DNA from: Halobaculum halobium
Lineage (GTDB): Archaea > Halobacteriota > Halobacteria > Halobacteriales > Haloferacaceae
DNA length: 64,000 bases
Assembly (NCBI RefSeq): GCF_030127145.1
Contig: NZ_CP126158.1
Location: forward strand, 1,488,001-1,552,000
Direction of reading: 5' to 3'
The notes below the pieces were generated by a model. That model was not told where the DNA came from. It was given only the letters and a program-made list of their open reading frames with translations, and did no database searches. Below, piece after piece: positions 42,687 to 51,612 of this stretch. The stretch's first letter is position 1. The number at the start of each line of letters is the position of its first letter. The translations under genes were made by a program, and so were the position numbers.

Positions 42687-43289
42687 ATGTCCGAAGCGAA
42701 GGCCGTGCGGCTCACCTACGAGGACGGTGCACGTGCGGTCGAACTCGCTCGGGAGTCGGTCGAGGCGTTCGTACTCCAAGGCCAGCGAGAGCAGCCAGGG
42801 AGTATGCGCGACGCCTTCTACGCCCGGACGGGCGCGTTCGTCCGACTTCAATCCACCCGCGGCCGCGGGCGGATGCGAGGGTGTGCAGGGTCGTATCGGG
42901 GGAAAGACCAGCTCGGCCACGCCATCGTCGAGGCGGCGATCAAGGCGGCCTCCGACGACACCGGCGGCTCCGAACTCGAACCGAAGGAACTCGACTCCGT
43001 TCTCGTCTCGACGTACGTCGTCTCGGGGGTCACGCTCACCAACGATCCGGTCTCCGACCTCGAACTCGGCCTCCACGGCGTCGCAATCGACCACAACGGT
43101 CACCACGGCTGGCTCTACCCGACGATCCCCGTGGAGAACGACTGGAGCAAGGAGCGGTTCCTCTCGCGCGTCTGCCGGAAGGCCGGTCTCTCGCCGATGG
43201 CCTGGCAAGACGACGACACCATGGTGACGCTCATCGACGGCCAGGTGTTCCGCGAGCGCGCCGACGGCGGTAGCGTCGAACAGTTGTAG
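42687..43289 (+). CDS. AMMECR1 / TIGR00296 family protein
   Basis: This 200-aa protein is of the AMMECR1 family, conserved from archaea to humans, whose biochemical function is still unclear. The signature region is RMRGCAGSYRGKDQLGHAI (family LRGCIG motif), with GVTLTNDPVSDLELGLHGVA, HHGWLYPTIPVENDWSKERF and FLSRVCRKAGLSPMAW. A role in RNA or protein modification has been proposed from its fold. It is divergent from rnpB, and a TATA-like stretch (TTCAAGTTAG) lies 21-30 nt upstream. Confidence 0.93.
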   Translation: MSEAKAVRLTYEDGARAVELARESVEAFVLQGQREQPGSMRDAFYARTGAFVRLQSTRGRGRMRGCAGSYRGKDQLGHAIVEAAIKAASDDTGGSELEPKELDSVLVSTYVVSGVTLTNDPVSDLELGLHGVAIDHNGHHGWLYPTIPVENDWSKERFLSRVCRKAGLSPMAWQDDDTMVTLIDGQVFRERADGGSVEQL

Positions 43290-43368
43290 CGGCGATCGAC
43301 GACGACGATCGGCTGAACCGAACTGTCCCGGTGAGCCGTCCGATACCTCCGACGAGTTCGGTGTCTCG

Positions 43369-44532
43369 TTATTCGCCGCCGAACCCGACTCGAGTCGCGT
43401 CCGCCAGCGCCCGCCCGGCGGCGTCGTCGATGTCGAACGTCCGGACGACCTCGCCGTCGCGGATCAGCGGTTCCATGAGCGACTCCCCGCCCTCGGGGCC
43501 GTCGCGACCGCGGAGACCCACGTGGTGGCCCCCGTCGGGCGTCCGGTACACCTCCTTCGTCCCTGAGAGCTTCCCGCGCTTGGCGGCCGGTTCCCCGTCG
43601 ACTTCGACGATGTCGAGCGCGAAGTCGACGGGGTCGGCGTTGGAGACGGAGCCGCCGACGCCGAAGCCGTCGGCGACGTCCCGGAGGCGACGAAGCTCCG
43701 CGGGGCCGAGCCCCCCCGAGAGGAACACGTCCACGTCGTCGTGGCCGCGGGCGTCGAGTTCCCACTGCACCTCGCGGACGATGTGCCGGAAGTCGCCGCG
43801 GCGGGATCCGGTGGTGTCGAGGCGGACGCCGTCGAGGCGCTCGCCGAGCGTCTCCACGGCGCGAATGACCTCGTCTTTCTCGTCGCCGTAGGTGTCACAC
43901 AGCGCGATCCGGGGGACGGAGTCGGGGACCGCTTCGTCGAAGGCCCGCCAGGCGTCCTCCTGGTTGCCGCGGCCGAAGCAGATGAGCAGCGCGTGGGGCA
44001 TCGTCCCCGACGGCTCGCGCCCGAGCATCTCGCCGGCGGCGACGTGCGAGAAGCCGTCCAGGCCGCCGACGAGCGCGCTGCGCTCGACCATCGCGGCGAT
44101 CGACGGGTGGACGTGGCGCGCGCCGAACGACAGCAGGTCCGAGTCGGGTGCCGCGCGTCGGCACGAAAGCGCCGCCGTGGCGACGCCGGAGGCGTGCGAG
44201 AGAAAGCCCAGCAGCGACGTTTCCAGCGCCGCGAACTCCAGATAGGTGCCCTCGACCCGCAGCACCGGGCCGCCGTCGAACAGGGTTCCCTCCGGGATCG
44301 CGTCCGCGTCAACGCCGTGGCCGGCCAACAGCGCTGCGGCGTCTTTCACCCCCGCGAGCAGTTCGAAGTCGCCGTCGGGGAACTGATCGGCGGTCACCTC
44401 GGCGACGACGGTCGGATTCCGGTCGGCGTGGCGCAGCGTCTCGACGGTTCGATCGAAGTACGCGTCCGTCGCCGATCCGTCGCGGACGGCGTCAGCCCCG
44501 ACGATGTCAAATTCGGGGGTCGAAGCGGTCAT
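43369..44532 (-). CDS. pncB: nicotinate phosphoribosyltransferase
   Basis: This is a 387-aa enzyme of NAD salvage that joins nicotinate to PRPP. Type II phosphoribosyltransferase features are SFGARHVHPSIAAMVERSA, the phosphate-binding GEMLGREPSGTMPHALL, and LDTTGSRRGDFRHIVREV plus the barrel segment VFLSGGLGPAELR and FGVGGSVSNADPVDFALDI. The start MTASTPEF at 44532 has a T-rich TATA-like stretch about 26-31 nt upstream. Nicotinamidase, which supplies nicotinate, lies 2 kb away at 46470-47057. Confidence 0.93.
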   Translation of the reverse strand: MTASTPEFDIVGADAVRDGSATDAYFDRTVETLRHADRNPTVVAEVTADQFPDGDFELLAGVKDAAALLAGHGVDADAIPEGTLFDGGPVLRVEGTYLEFAALETSLLGFLSHASGVATAALSCRRAAPDSDLLSFGARHVHPSIAAMVERSALVGGLDGFSHVAAGEMLGREPSGTMPHALLICFGRGNQEDAWRAFDEAVPDSVPRIALCDTYGDEKDEVIRAVETLGERLDGVRLDTTGSRRGDFRHIVREVQWELDARGHDDVDVFLSGGLGPAELRRLRDVADGFGVGGSVSNADPVDFALDIVEVDGEPAAKRGKLSGTKEVYRTPDGGHHVGLRGRDGPEGGESLMEPLIRDGEVVRTFDIDDAAGRALADATRVGFGGE

Positions 44533-44589
44533 GTCCCCGGATTCGCCGGGACGACGCAAAAAGTCACGCCATCCGCGCGGAGTGGTCGG

Positions 44590-46299
44590 TCAGCGGCGCC
44601 GGCGAGCCAGCAAGCCGGCTATCGCCACCGCAGCGGCCGCGACGCCGAAGCCGAAGCCGGCGCCGCTCGTCTCGGTCGTCTCCGCCGTGTCATCGCCGGC
44701 GTCGGCGTCAGCGCCGGTGTCGTCGCCGCCGTCACCGGCGTCGCCCGGGGTCGCCGTGGGCGTCGCGTCGGCGTCCTCGCCGTTCCCCGCAGTGGCCGTC
44801 TCGGCGGGTTCGAGCGACGGGCGGATGTCCCGAACGTCGTCGACAGTGGGACCGTTCACGATCGTGACTCGCTCGCCATCGAGGCGAACGAGGAACGCGT
44901 CGGCGAAGGGACCGTCGGGAACGACGTAGTAGCCCTCGTCGGTCTCTCGGACGTCGTGGGCATCGAGCATTCGGAGGTAGGTGTCGTGGAACTCCTGCGC
45001 GTCGGTCTCGGTGTCCCACTCGGTGATCCACACGTAGCCGTACTCGGCGTCGTCACCCTCGCCGTTGCGGTACGGGAACAGCCGGTCGTTCGCCCAGCCG
45101 TTCGACGGCTCGGCGTCGTAGTTGTACGTGTCGTACGGGCTGTCGGTCTGGAACAGGCCGTTCGGGTTGATCGTGTTCGCCTGGTACTCGCGCGCCTGGT
45201 ACCAGAACATCGCGTAGATCGACGCCTCGCCCACGGTGTCGGAGCCGTTCTGGCCGAGCTGCGGGTTGTCGCGCGGGAAGGTGCTCCAGCCGTTCGTCCC
45301 CTCGCCTGTGAACTCGATGGAGCGTGGCGTCTCGTCGGTCCGGTGGATCACCTGCTCGGAGGAGACCGGTGGGTTCCGGAAGCGCTCGTCGAAGGCGTCC
45401 CAACCGCCCTCCTCGACGATCTCGTTCACGTACACCGGGCCGTCAGAGTAGGGGTTGAGCAGGGTGAGCAGGATGCCGAGGTTCGGTCCGCCGCCGCCAC
45501 CGCCGCCGCCCCCGCTCGCCTGCGGCGTGTCGACGCACTCCCACTCGGCGCCGCAGCGCTGGGCGTAGTTCGTCTCGATGTAGTTCGCCTCCCCCTCGAC
45601 GACGCCGTCGACCGCGAGGTCACCGTCCTGGGTGGGGGCGCGATAGGTCTCGTTCGTCAGGTCGTAGCGCTGGTCCTGCAGCGCGTGGACCAACTCGTGG
45701 ACCAGCGTCGCGTTGTTGATCGTCGGCGAGTCCGGGGAGCCGGTGACGATCGTGATCTCGTCGCGCGTCGGCGAGTAGAAGCCCAGCACCGAGGAGCCGG
45801 TCGTCTCGCCGATCTCCTCGCCGGAGCCGGTCGACTCGCCGACGATGAACAGCCCCTCCCACACTTGATCGTTCCAGCGGTTGTACTCGGTCCGGTTCGC
45901 GCTGGGACCACCGGCGCTCCGGTTGCGATACTGCTCACGGGAGATCACCGAGACGGGGACCCGGGAGTCGAACTCCGCGTCGCGGAGGTACTCGACGCGG
46001 GCCATCGCCCGAGCCACGTACGCGTCGAGTTCCTCGTCGCTCAGGCCGTCGGACTGGTCGACGTCGATGCTCTCGTTGTGCCAGTAGCCGTCTTCCCACC
46101 CGATCACGTCGGACTCTGGATCCTGCGGGGCCTCCTGTTGGGCCGTGAGTCCACTCGCGTTCGCGAGTCGGTCGGTCCCCGCGTCCGTTGCGGGGGGTGC
46201 CGCCGCCGCGAGCGGCGGCGCCGCGGCGGTACACACGAGCGCGAACACGAGCACGAGGGCGCCGAGTCGCGAGAGCGGGTGCGGGGCCGATCGTCGCAT
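44590..46299 (-). CDS. secreted surface protein with HExxH motif (Hvo_1808-like)
   Basis: This is a 569-aa exported protein. It has a signal peptide (1-34), a helical domain, and the motif LVHELVHALQDQ (H201, E202, H205) followed 30 residues on by EGEANYIE (E235, E237), a gluzincin-like metalloprotease arrangement. A poly-Gly run lies near residue 265. The C-terminus has a Thr/Asp-rich linker, then SGAGFGFGVAAAAVAIAGLL and RRRR, a PGF-CTERM-like archaeosortase tail. It resembles the Hvo_1808 family of haloarchaeal surface proteins, in which peptidase activity is not, to my knowledge, established. It lies between two NAD-salvage genes without an evident link. Confidence 0.85.
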   Translation of the reverse strand: MRRSAPHPLSRLGALVLVFALVCTAAAPPLAAAAPPATDAGTDRLANASGLTAQQEAPQDPESDVIGWEDGYWHNESIDVDQSDGLSDEELDAYVARAMARVEYLRDAEFDSRVPVSVISREQYRNRSAGGPSANRTEYNRWNDQVWEGLFIVGESTGSGEEIGETTGSSVLGFYSPTRDEITIVTGSPDSPTINNATLVHELVHALQDQRYDLTNETYRAPTQDGDLAVDGVVEGEANYIETNYAQRCGAEWECVDTPQASGGGGGGGGGPNLGILLTLLNPYSDGPVYVNEIVEEGGWDAFDERFRNPPVSSEQVIHRTDETPRSIEFTGEGTNGWSTFPRDNPQLGQNGSDTVGEASIYAMFWYQAREYQANTINPNGLFQTDSPYDTYNYDAEPSNGWANDRLFPYRNGEGDDAEYGYVWITEWDTETDAQEFHDTYLRMLDAHDVRETDEGYYVVPDGPFADAFLVRLDGERVTIVNGPTVDDVRDIRPSLEPAETATAGNGEDADATPTATPGDAGDGGDDTGADADAGDDTAETTETSGAGFGFGVAAAAVAIAGLLARRRR

Positions 46300-46469
46300 A
46301 CCTCCGCATTGGCCTGGGGGTAGAAGTACCTTGTCCGCGTGTTGGGGCGTCTAATCCGCGGAACATTCGCGGAGAATCCGCCGGTCGATCCCGGTGGCGA
46401 CACCCACCGGTCCGTCCCCGAGACGGCACCCGCCGATCGATTTTGTGGTCGCGGTCCAAACGGCCGGTC

Positions 46470-47057
46470 ATGCCCCCGGAGCAGGACGCCTTCGACCCCG
46501 ACCGCACCGCCGTCGTCGTCGTGGACATGCAGAACGGCTTCTGTCACCCCGACGGGAGCCTCTACGCCGAGCCCAGCGCGGCGGCGATCGACCCCGTCCG
46601 GACGCTCGTCGAGCGCGCCGCCGACGTCGGCGCGCGCGTGGTTTACACCCGAGACGTCCATCCGCCCGAGCAGTTCGAGGACGCCCACTACTACGACGAG
46701 TTCGACCGCTGGGGCGAGCACGTCGCGGAGGGGAGCTGGGACGCCGAGTTGGTCGCCGACCTCCCGACTGAGGACGCCGCCCACGTCGTCGAGAAGCACA
46801 CCTACGACGCGTTCCACGACACCGAGCTGGAGGGGTGGCTCGACGCCCGCGGGATCGACGATCTGTTGATCTGCGGGACGCTCGCGAACGTCTGCGTCCT
46901 CCACACCGCCGGCTCAGCGGGCCTGCGCGACTACCGACCGGTCGTCATCGAGGACGCGCTGGGGTACATCGCCGAGGAGCACCGCGAGTACGCGGTCGAT
47001 CACGCCGACTGGCTGTTCGGCGAGACCGCGTCGCTGACGGACGTATCGTTCACGTAG
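46470..47057 (+). CDS. pncA: nicotinamidase / isochorismatase-like hydrolase
   Basis: This is a 195-aa amidase that converts nicotinamide to nicotinate. The catalytic triad is D19 (VVVVDMQNGF), K109 (VEKHTYDAF) and C142 (GTLANVCVLHT). A metal-binding region is TRDVHPPEQF (D62, H64). Start 46470 (MPPEQDAF) follows a TATA-like stretch (GATTTTGT, about 46438-46445) by roughly 26-33 nt. The upstream frame to 46188 is antisense to the surface-protein gene. With the phosphoribosyltransferase at 43.4 kb it forms the salvage route nicotinamide to nicotinate mononucleotide. Confidence 0.92.
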   Translation: MPPEQDAFDPDRTAVVVVDMQNGFCHPDGSLYAEPSAAAIDPVRTLVERAADVGARVVYTRDVHPPEQFEDAHYYDEFDRWGEHVAEGSWDAELVADLPTEDAAHVVEKHTYDAFHDTELEGWLDARGIDDLLICGTLANVCVLHTAGSAGLRDYRPVVIEDALGYIAEEHREYAVDHADWLFGETASLTDVSFT

Positions 47058-47106
47058 CCGTCGATTGGTCGGAGATCCGCGAACTCAGTCCGTTGGACGG
47101 TGCGGT

Positions 47107-47631
47107 CTACTCCTCGGGCGTCGACTCGCCCCAATCGTCGGGGTACAGCGTCTCCGGCTCGGCGAGCGAGAACACGACCCGGTCGGAGTCGTCGAGCGGT
47201 CGGAGATACGCGCGGAGTTCGCCCGCGGCGTCGGCGCGCTCCAGCATCGGCGCCGCCTGCCGTTCGGCGTAGTACAGCGGGAACGCGACCGCCTGTCCCG
47301 CAGCCTCGGCTTTCATCACGACGACGAGGAACACGACCTCGGACTGCTGGGCCCGATACGCCTCGTACTCGTCGAACGGCTCCTCGGTCTCCTCGACGAG
47401 TTCCCGTGCGGCGGCGAATTCGTCGCCCGGAAGGAGCACGTCGAACCCGGTGCGATCGACGTCGATCCCGGTGCCGTCGGTGGAGACGTTCGGGAGCGGG
47501 GTCACGTCGCCCGGGTGGAGTTCGAGCACGTCCCAGCCCGCCTCGCGATACTCCTCGGCGGTGGCCTCCATGTCGGCCATCACATCGTCCCAGAACTCGG
47601 TGTATCCAGCGAGCGGGTGGCTGCCGGCCAT
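47107..47631 (-). CDS. unrecognised 174-aa protein (DUF7529-like)
   Basis: This is a cytoplasmic acidic protein of unknown function, perhaps of the haloarchaeal DUF7529 family. Visible features are a helical start (FWDDVMADMEATAEEYREAG), WDVLELHPGDVTPLPN, a FDVLLPGDEF strand, a hydrophobic strand SEVVFLVVVMKAEAAGQAVA and a C-terminal VVFSLAEPETLYPDDWGES. There are no cysteines, signal or membrane helix. It is convergent with nicotinamidase and 114 nt downstream of the dihydroorotase start side, same strand. Confidence 0.68.
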   Translation of the reverse strand: MAGSHPLAGYTEFWDDVMADMEATAEEYREAGWDVLELHPGDVTPLPNVSTDGTGIDVDRTGFDVLLPGDEFAAARELVEETEEPFDEYEAYRAQQSEVVFLVVVMKAEAAGQAVAFPLYYAERQAAPMLERADAAGELRAYLRPLDDSDRVVFSLAEPETLYPDDWGESTPEE

Positions 47632-47745
47632 ACACCACCGGCGGCGGCGCGAGGGGAAAACGGTTGCCGTGTGGAGTCGCGAGGCGAGTGGGACGGATAA
47701 CTCCCCGCCGCCGGCGAGCTCGGCGAGCGGGCGGTCGATCGCCGC

Positions 47746-49062
47746 TTACACCCGGACGTTCTCGCCGACCGCCTCACCGAACGTCTCGTCGCCCCCGCGA
47801 GCGTCGTAGGCGACGTGGCCGCGCACGAGCGTCACCTCGGGGAAAACGGCCTCGCGGCCCTCGAACGGCGTCCACTCGCACTTCGAGTGGAGGTCGTCGC
47901 CGCGGATCTCGCGGCTCGCTTCGAGGTCGACGAGCACGAGGTCCGCGTCGGTGCCCTCGACGATCCGACCCTTCCCCTCGATGTCGAAGACCGTCGCCGG
48001 GTTCGCGGCGACGAGGTCGCGGACGCGCTCCAGGTCCAGCGTCCCCTCGCGCACCTCCTGCAGGAGCAGCGGGAGCATCGTCTCGACGCCCGGCACCCCC
48101 GACGGGGCGTCCCGAACGCTCGCGTCCTTCTCCGCGCGGGTGTGCGGGGCGTGGTCGGTGGCGACGATGTCGACGGTCCCGTCGGCGACGCGCTCGAAGA
48201 CGGCCTCCCTGCGCGCCTCGCTTCGGAGCGGCGGGTTCATCCGACCGAAGGTGCCCAGTTCGTCGAGGTCCTCGCGCGAGAGGAACAAGTGGTGCGGCGT
48301 CACCTCGCAGGTCGCGCCCGCGTCGCTGGCGGCGTCGATCCCCTCGGGCGTGGACGTGTGTGCGATGTGGATGGCGGCCTCGGAGTCGGCGCCGACCTCC
48401 AGCGCGCGGTCGACGGCCGCGGCCTCGGCCTCGGCCGTACGGAAGGCGCTCCAGGCGTCGGCATCGCCGTCGCGGCCGGTCCCGTCGCCGGCGCGCTCCA
48501 GGGCCGCCGGATCGAACAGGGCGGCGTCCTCGGCGTGGACGGTGACGACGGTGTCCTCGCGGGCGGCGCGAGCGACGGCGTCGGCGAAGAGGTCCGCCTC
48601 GATACCCATGTCGCCGGTGGAGTCGGCGAGGAACACCTCGCCGAGCGCGAATATCGGGCGGTCGAACAGCGAGTCGGGGTCCCAGTCCTCCGTCACGCCG
48701 CCGTTGATCCCGAAGTCGACCGAGGACTTCGCGGCGAGTTCGGCTTTCTCGTCCACGGCCGCGCCCGTGACCGTCGGCGGCTCGGTGTTGGGCTGATCGA
48801 CGACGGTCGTGACCCCGCCCGCGGCCGCCGATCGCGACCCGGTGTGCCAGTCTTCCTTGTGGGCGAAGCCGGGCTCACGGAAGTGGACGTGCGCGTCGAC
48901 GGCGCCCGGGAGGAGGTGCTTCCCGTCGCAGTCGACGACCTCGTCGGCGTCGGCGGGAGCGAGGGTGCCGGCGGCCGCGACTTCGGCGATCGTCTCGCCC
49001 GCGACCAGCACGTCGCAGACGCGGTCGTCGGCGAGCGTGGCGTTCGTGAACAGCGTGCTCAT
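47746..49062 (-). CDS. pyrC: dihydroorotase
   Basis: This is a 438-aa amidohydrolase that cyclises carbamoyl aspartate in pyrimidine synthesis. The first metal motif DAHVHFREPG gives H58 and H60. The strand after carries the usual Lys position (GGVTTVVDQPNTEPPT follows HTGSRSAAAGG). Later motifs are VTVHAEDAALF, IHIAHTSTPEG and DIVATDHAPHTRAEKD, the catalytic Asp/His pair. GKGRIVEGTDADLVLVDLE is a typical C-terminal beta-barrel segment. It is a type I enzyme of the usual length. No other pyr gene is adjacent. Confidence 0.95.
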   Translation of the reverse strand: MSTLFTNATLADDRVCDVLVAGETIAEVAAAGTLAPADADEVVDCDGKHLLPGAVDAHVHFREPGFAHKEDWHTGSRSAAAGGVTTVVDQPNTEPPTVTGAAVDEKAELAAKSSVDFGINGGVTEDWDPDSLFDRPIFALGEVFLADSTGDMGIEADLFADAVARAAREDTVVTVHAEDAALFDPAALERAGDGTGRDGDADAWSAFRTAEAEAAAVDRALEVGADSEAAIHIAHTSTPEGIDAASDAGATCEVTPHHLFLSREDLDELGTFGRMNPPLRSEARREAVFERVADGTVDIVATDHAPHTRAEKDASVRDAPSGVPGVETMLPLLLQEVREGTLDLERVRDLVAANPATVFDIEGKGRIVEGTDADLVLVDLEASREIRGDDLHSKCEWTPFEGREAVFPEVTLVRGHVAYDARGGDETFGEAVGENVRV

Positions 49063-49146
49063 GACGCGACGGTGGGCGGGGCGCGGGCGTAAGTGCGGTG
49101 GATCCGGCGCGAACGGTTCGGATCTGGCGCGAACAGTGTGACTCCG

Positions 49147-49941
49147 TCAGGTGTCGCCGCCGACGGAGAGGTCGGCCGCGTCGTGGACGGCGACGTCCCG
49201 GTCGTCGACGAACGCGGCTTCGAGTGCCTCTCGAACCGCTCCAGCGTCGCCCGGGCCGCCGGCCTGCGCCACGGAGCCGACCGAGTCGGGGTCGAACGGC
49301 ACGCCGAGCGCGTCGTACACGGGCGAGAGGACCGCCCGAATGGGGCCGCGCTCGGCGACCGTGACGCACCCGGAGACGAGCGCGGCGTCCTGCCGGACGC
49401 GCTGGGCGATTCCCGCCACCTTGCCGCCGTCGGCGACGCGGACCGAGTACTCGCCCGGGCAGTACGAGGCGGGCGGCTCCCCTCTGTCCACGTCGGCGCC
49501 AGCGTCGCGGAGGGCGGTCACGAGCGTCGAGACGGCTGTCTCGTAGCGGTCGTTCAACCCGGATCGGGCGTCCTCGAGGGGGACGGCGTGCGCGAACGCC
49601 AGCGTCGACTCGGCGTACGCGACCGCGCGGCCGCCGACCGAGCGCTCGACCGGCGGGAAGCCGTGCTCGCGGGCGGCCGCCGTCGCCCGCGGGTAGCCGT
49701 CCGCGCGGGCGTCGCGCCGACCGAACGCGAGCGATCGCCCCGGCGCCCACACACGGAGGGCGGGGACCCCCGAGTCACCGGCCTCGGCGAGCATCGCGGC
49801 GGTGGCGGCGCGGTCGGCCTCCCGGGACTCGCGGGTCCTTTCTCCCCGCTCGCCGTCCGCGGCCTCGCTGGCCTCGACCCCGCGCTCGGATCGGCGACCG
49901 GTGTACACGCGAACGCGCCCCGTCTCGTCGCGGTTCCTCAC
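49147..49941 (-). CDS. lipoate--protein ligase family protein
   Basis: This is a 264-aa LplA/LipB-fold ligase or transferase that attaches lipoyl or octanoyl groups to lysine. The family core is visible: PALRVWAPGRSLAFGRRDA, the substrate loop ERSVGGRAVAYAESTLAFA (degenerate version of RRxSGGGAVYHD), and the catalytic lysine in GGKVAGIAQRVRQDA. The N-terminal 45 residues are Arg/Glu rich, so the true start may be later. It may load the 2-oxoacid dehydrogenase or glycine cleavage proteins that lpdA (33.5 kb) serves. It is divergent from the M23/lipoyl-like gene, 52 nt apart. Confidence 0.85.
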   Translation of the reverse strand: MRNRDETGRVRVYTGRRSERGVEASEAADGERGERTRESREADRAATAAMLAEAGDSGVPALRVWAPGRSLAFGRRDARADGYPRATAAAREHGFPPVERSVGGRAVAYAESTLAFAHAVPLEDARSGLNDRYETAVSTLVTALRDAGADVDRGEPPASYCPGEYSVRVADGGKVAGIAQRVRQDAALVSGCVTVAERGPIRAVLSPVYDALGVPFDPDSVGSVAQAGGPGDAGAVREALEAAFVDDRDVAVHDAADLSVGGDT

Positions 49942-49993
49942 GCCCGTCGCTGGGAGTCGGGTCGCCTAAGCGCTTGCGTCGCCTGCGGCGGGT

Positions 49994-50905
49994 ATGGAGG
50001 AGTCGGGAGAGTCGACGGAGTCGGCTGAGCCGGTCGCCGTACCCGAATCGGTGCTCGCGCGCTATCGGAAATTCTCGCTGTACAACTCGCCGTATCCGGC
50101 CCACGACCGCGCGTGCGCCGTCGATCTCTACCCCGCCTCGAACGCCGGCGTCTTGCCCGTCGCCGGGGAAGTGCTCGACACCCGGACCGTTGGCTGCCCG
50201 GACCGGGAGTACGCCGTCAACCGCGACCACCTGATCGTGATCGACACGGGGGACGACCTCGCCCGCGTGCTCCACGTCGAGCCGGCCGTCGAACCGGGCG
50301 ACGAAGTGGCCGTCGGCGACGCGCTCGGCGAGCTGGTGCGCTCGGGCTTCTTCGGGCGCTGGGTCGACAACCACGTCCACCTGGAGTTCCGCGAGCGCGA
50401 TCGGAATCCGTACCGGGCATCGGGATCGCTCCCGCTCGTCGCCGACGCAGACGTGGCGGCGCTCTCGTGGGACGGCACCGGGACGGTCGTCGAGACGGGG
50501 CCGAGCCACGCGGTGTTGGACGCGCCGACCCGCCCCGGCGACCTCGGTGCCCGCGAGTTCGCCGCGGTCGCCGACGACGACGGTCGCCCGCTCGACGGCG
50601 GCCTCGCGCACTACACCGGGGGCGGCGTTCCCGGCGCCGGCTCCGACGGCGGCGAGACCGGCCCGGTCTCGCTGCTCGGGGCCAGAGTCGGAACCCGCGC
50701 CGGCCGCCACGTCGACTGGGCCGACGTGGCCGTGCTCGCGAACGGCGACCGGGTCACCGGGCTGTCGCTGTTCGCCTCGCGTGCCCCGGACGCCGGCGGC
50801 GCGAAGCTCGTGACCCGACCCGAGGCGGGCGACCCGCAGTTCGCCGTCGGCGACGAGGTCCGCGTCGAGATCGTCCCCGACGACGACCCGATTCGACTCG
50901 GCTGA
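49994..50905 (+). CDS. M23-peptidase-like / lipoyl-hammerhead-like cytoplasmic protein
   Basis: This is a 303-aa protein without signal peptide or membrane helix. Residues about 30-140 resemble an M23 (lysostaphin-type) or biotinyl/lipoyl-like sandwich fold: DRACAVDLYPASN (H/D ligand region), GEVLDTRTVGC, HVEPAVEPGDEVAVGDALGEL and NHVHLEFRERDRNPYRA. The last matches the HxH ligand pair of M23 enzymes. The second half (beta rich, VSLLGARVGTRAGRHVDWAD) is of unknown fold. Since there is no peptidoglycan and no export signal, peptidase activity is doubtful. It is divergent from a lipoate ligase. Confidence 0.7.
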   Translation: MEESGESTESAEPVAVPESVLARYRKFSLYNSPYPAHDRACAVDLYPASNAGVLPVAGEVLDTRTVGCPDREYAVNRDHLIVIDTGDDLARVLHVEPAVEPGDEVAVGDALGELVRSGFFGRWVDNHVHLEFRERDRNPYRASGSLPLVADADVAALSWDGTGTVVETGPSHAVLDAPTRPGDLGAREFAAVADDDGRPLDGGLAHYTGGGVPGAGSDGGETGPVSLLGARVGTRAGRHVDWADVAVLANGDRVTGLSLFASRAPDAGGAKLVTRPEAGDPQFAVGDEVRVEIVPDDDPIRLG

Positions 50906-50961
50906 GTCGCCGGTGCGGTCGCGGGCGGGGGCGGCGGCCGTGTCACCGCGCGAGCGAGCGC

Positions 50962-51462
50962 TCACCGCGCGGCGACCGCGACGGCGACGAGGCCGAGGAA
51001 CGACCCGCCGAGCGCAAGAAGGACGACGACCGCGTCGCTCGCGCCGAACCACAGCGCCGGCGCCAACGGGAGCAACAGGGCGCCACAGATCAGCACCGCC
51101 CCGCCGAGCCGCCGGGCGGTCTCCGGCGACGCGTTCGGCACCGTGAGGAGTTCGGAGCGACCGCGATAGCGGACGAGCCAGCCGAGGACGAAACAGCAGC
51201 CGGCGGCCGCAAGCAGCGCGGCGAGTCCGACGAGCCGCTCCGGGAGGTCCGCGGCGACCGCGCCCGCGAGCAGGAGGGTCCCGACGCCGACGGCGGTCAC
51301 GACGGCCGCGTTCGAGCGCGCCGCGGCGTCGTCAGCGGGATCGATCCGGTAGGCCCGCCGGAGGCCGCTGTCGGATTTGCGGCTCGCGAGCGCGAACGCG
51401 ACGAGCGCCCCGCCGGTGAGCGCGAGGAGGGCAACCGCGACTGTCTCGTCCGGCGAGACCAT
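50962..51462 (-). CDS. four-helix membrane protein, unrecognised
   Basis: This is a 166-aa membrane protein with hydrophobic segments at about residues 8-26, 53-70, 77-98 and a C-terminal pair at 118-165 (LGGAVLICGALLLPLAPALW, DAVVVLLALGGSFLGLVAVA). A cytoplasmic loop holds YRIDPADDAAARSN. It has no transport motif. The ATG at 51462 is preferred, because the longer frame to 51732 overlaps the divergent secreted-protein gene. It is convergent with the M23-like gene. Confidence 0.7.
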   Translation of the reverse strand: MVSPDETVAVALLALTGGALVAFALASRKSDSGLRRAYRIDPADDAAARSNAAVVTAVGVGTLLLAGAVAADLPERLVGLAALLAAAGCCFVLGWLVRYRGRSELLTVPNASPETARRLGGAVLICGALLLPLAPALWFGASDAVVVLLALGGSFLGLVAVAVAAR

Positions 51463-51581
51463 GTGGGTACGCTGATCGAGAGCCGACAAAAACGTCGCGG
51501 CGGGCTCCCTCCAGTCGTGTCGACCACCGCGCCGACGGAGAATCGCGCCGATGAGGACGGCCCCCGTCCGCACCGGTGATG

Positions 51582-51588
51582 TTTTAAT
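51582..51588 (+). promoter_or_regulatory. TATA box of secreted/anchored protein gene
   Basis: TTTTAAT lies 25-31 nt before ATG 51613, so the in-frame ATG at 51595 is probably not used. Confidence 0.5.
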
Positions 51589-51612
51589 GACACGATGCGA
51601 CTGGTCGTTCCG

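Noticed and set aside
42118-43208. Long minus-strand and plus-strand open frames across 42.1-43.2 kb
   Set aside because: They overlap RNase P RNA and AMMECR1. Their composition is Arg/Pro/Gly rich with no domain, and the RNA signatures explain the region.
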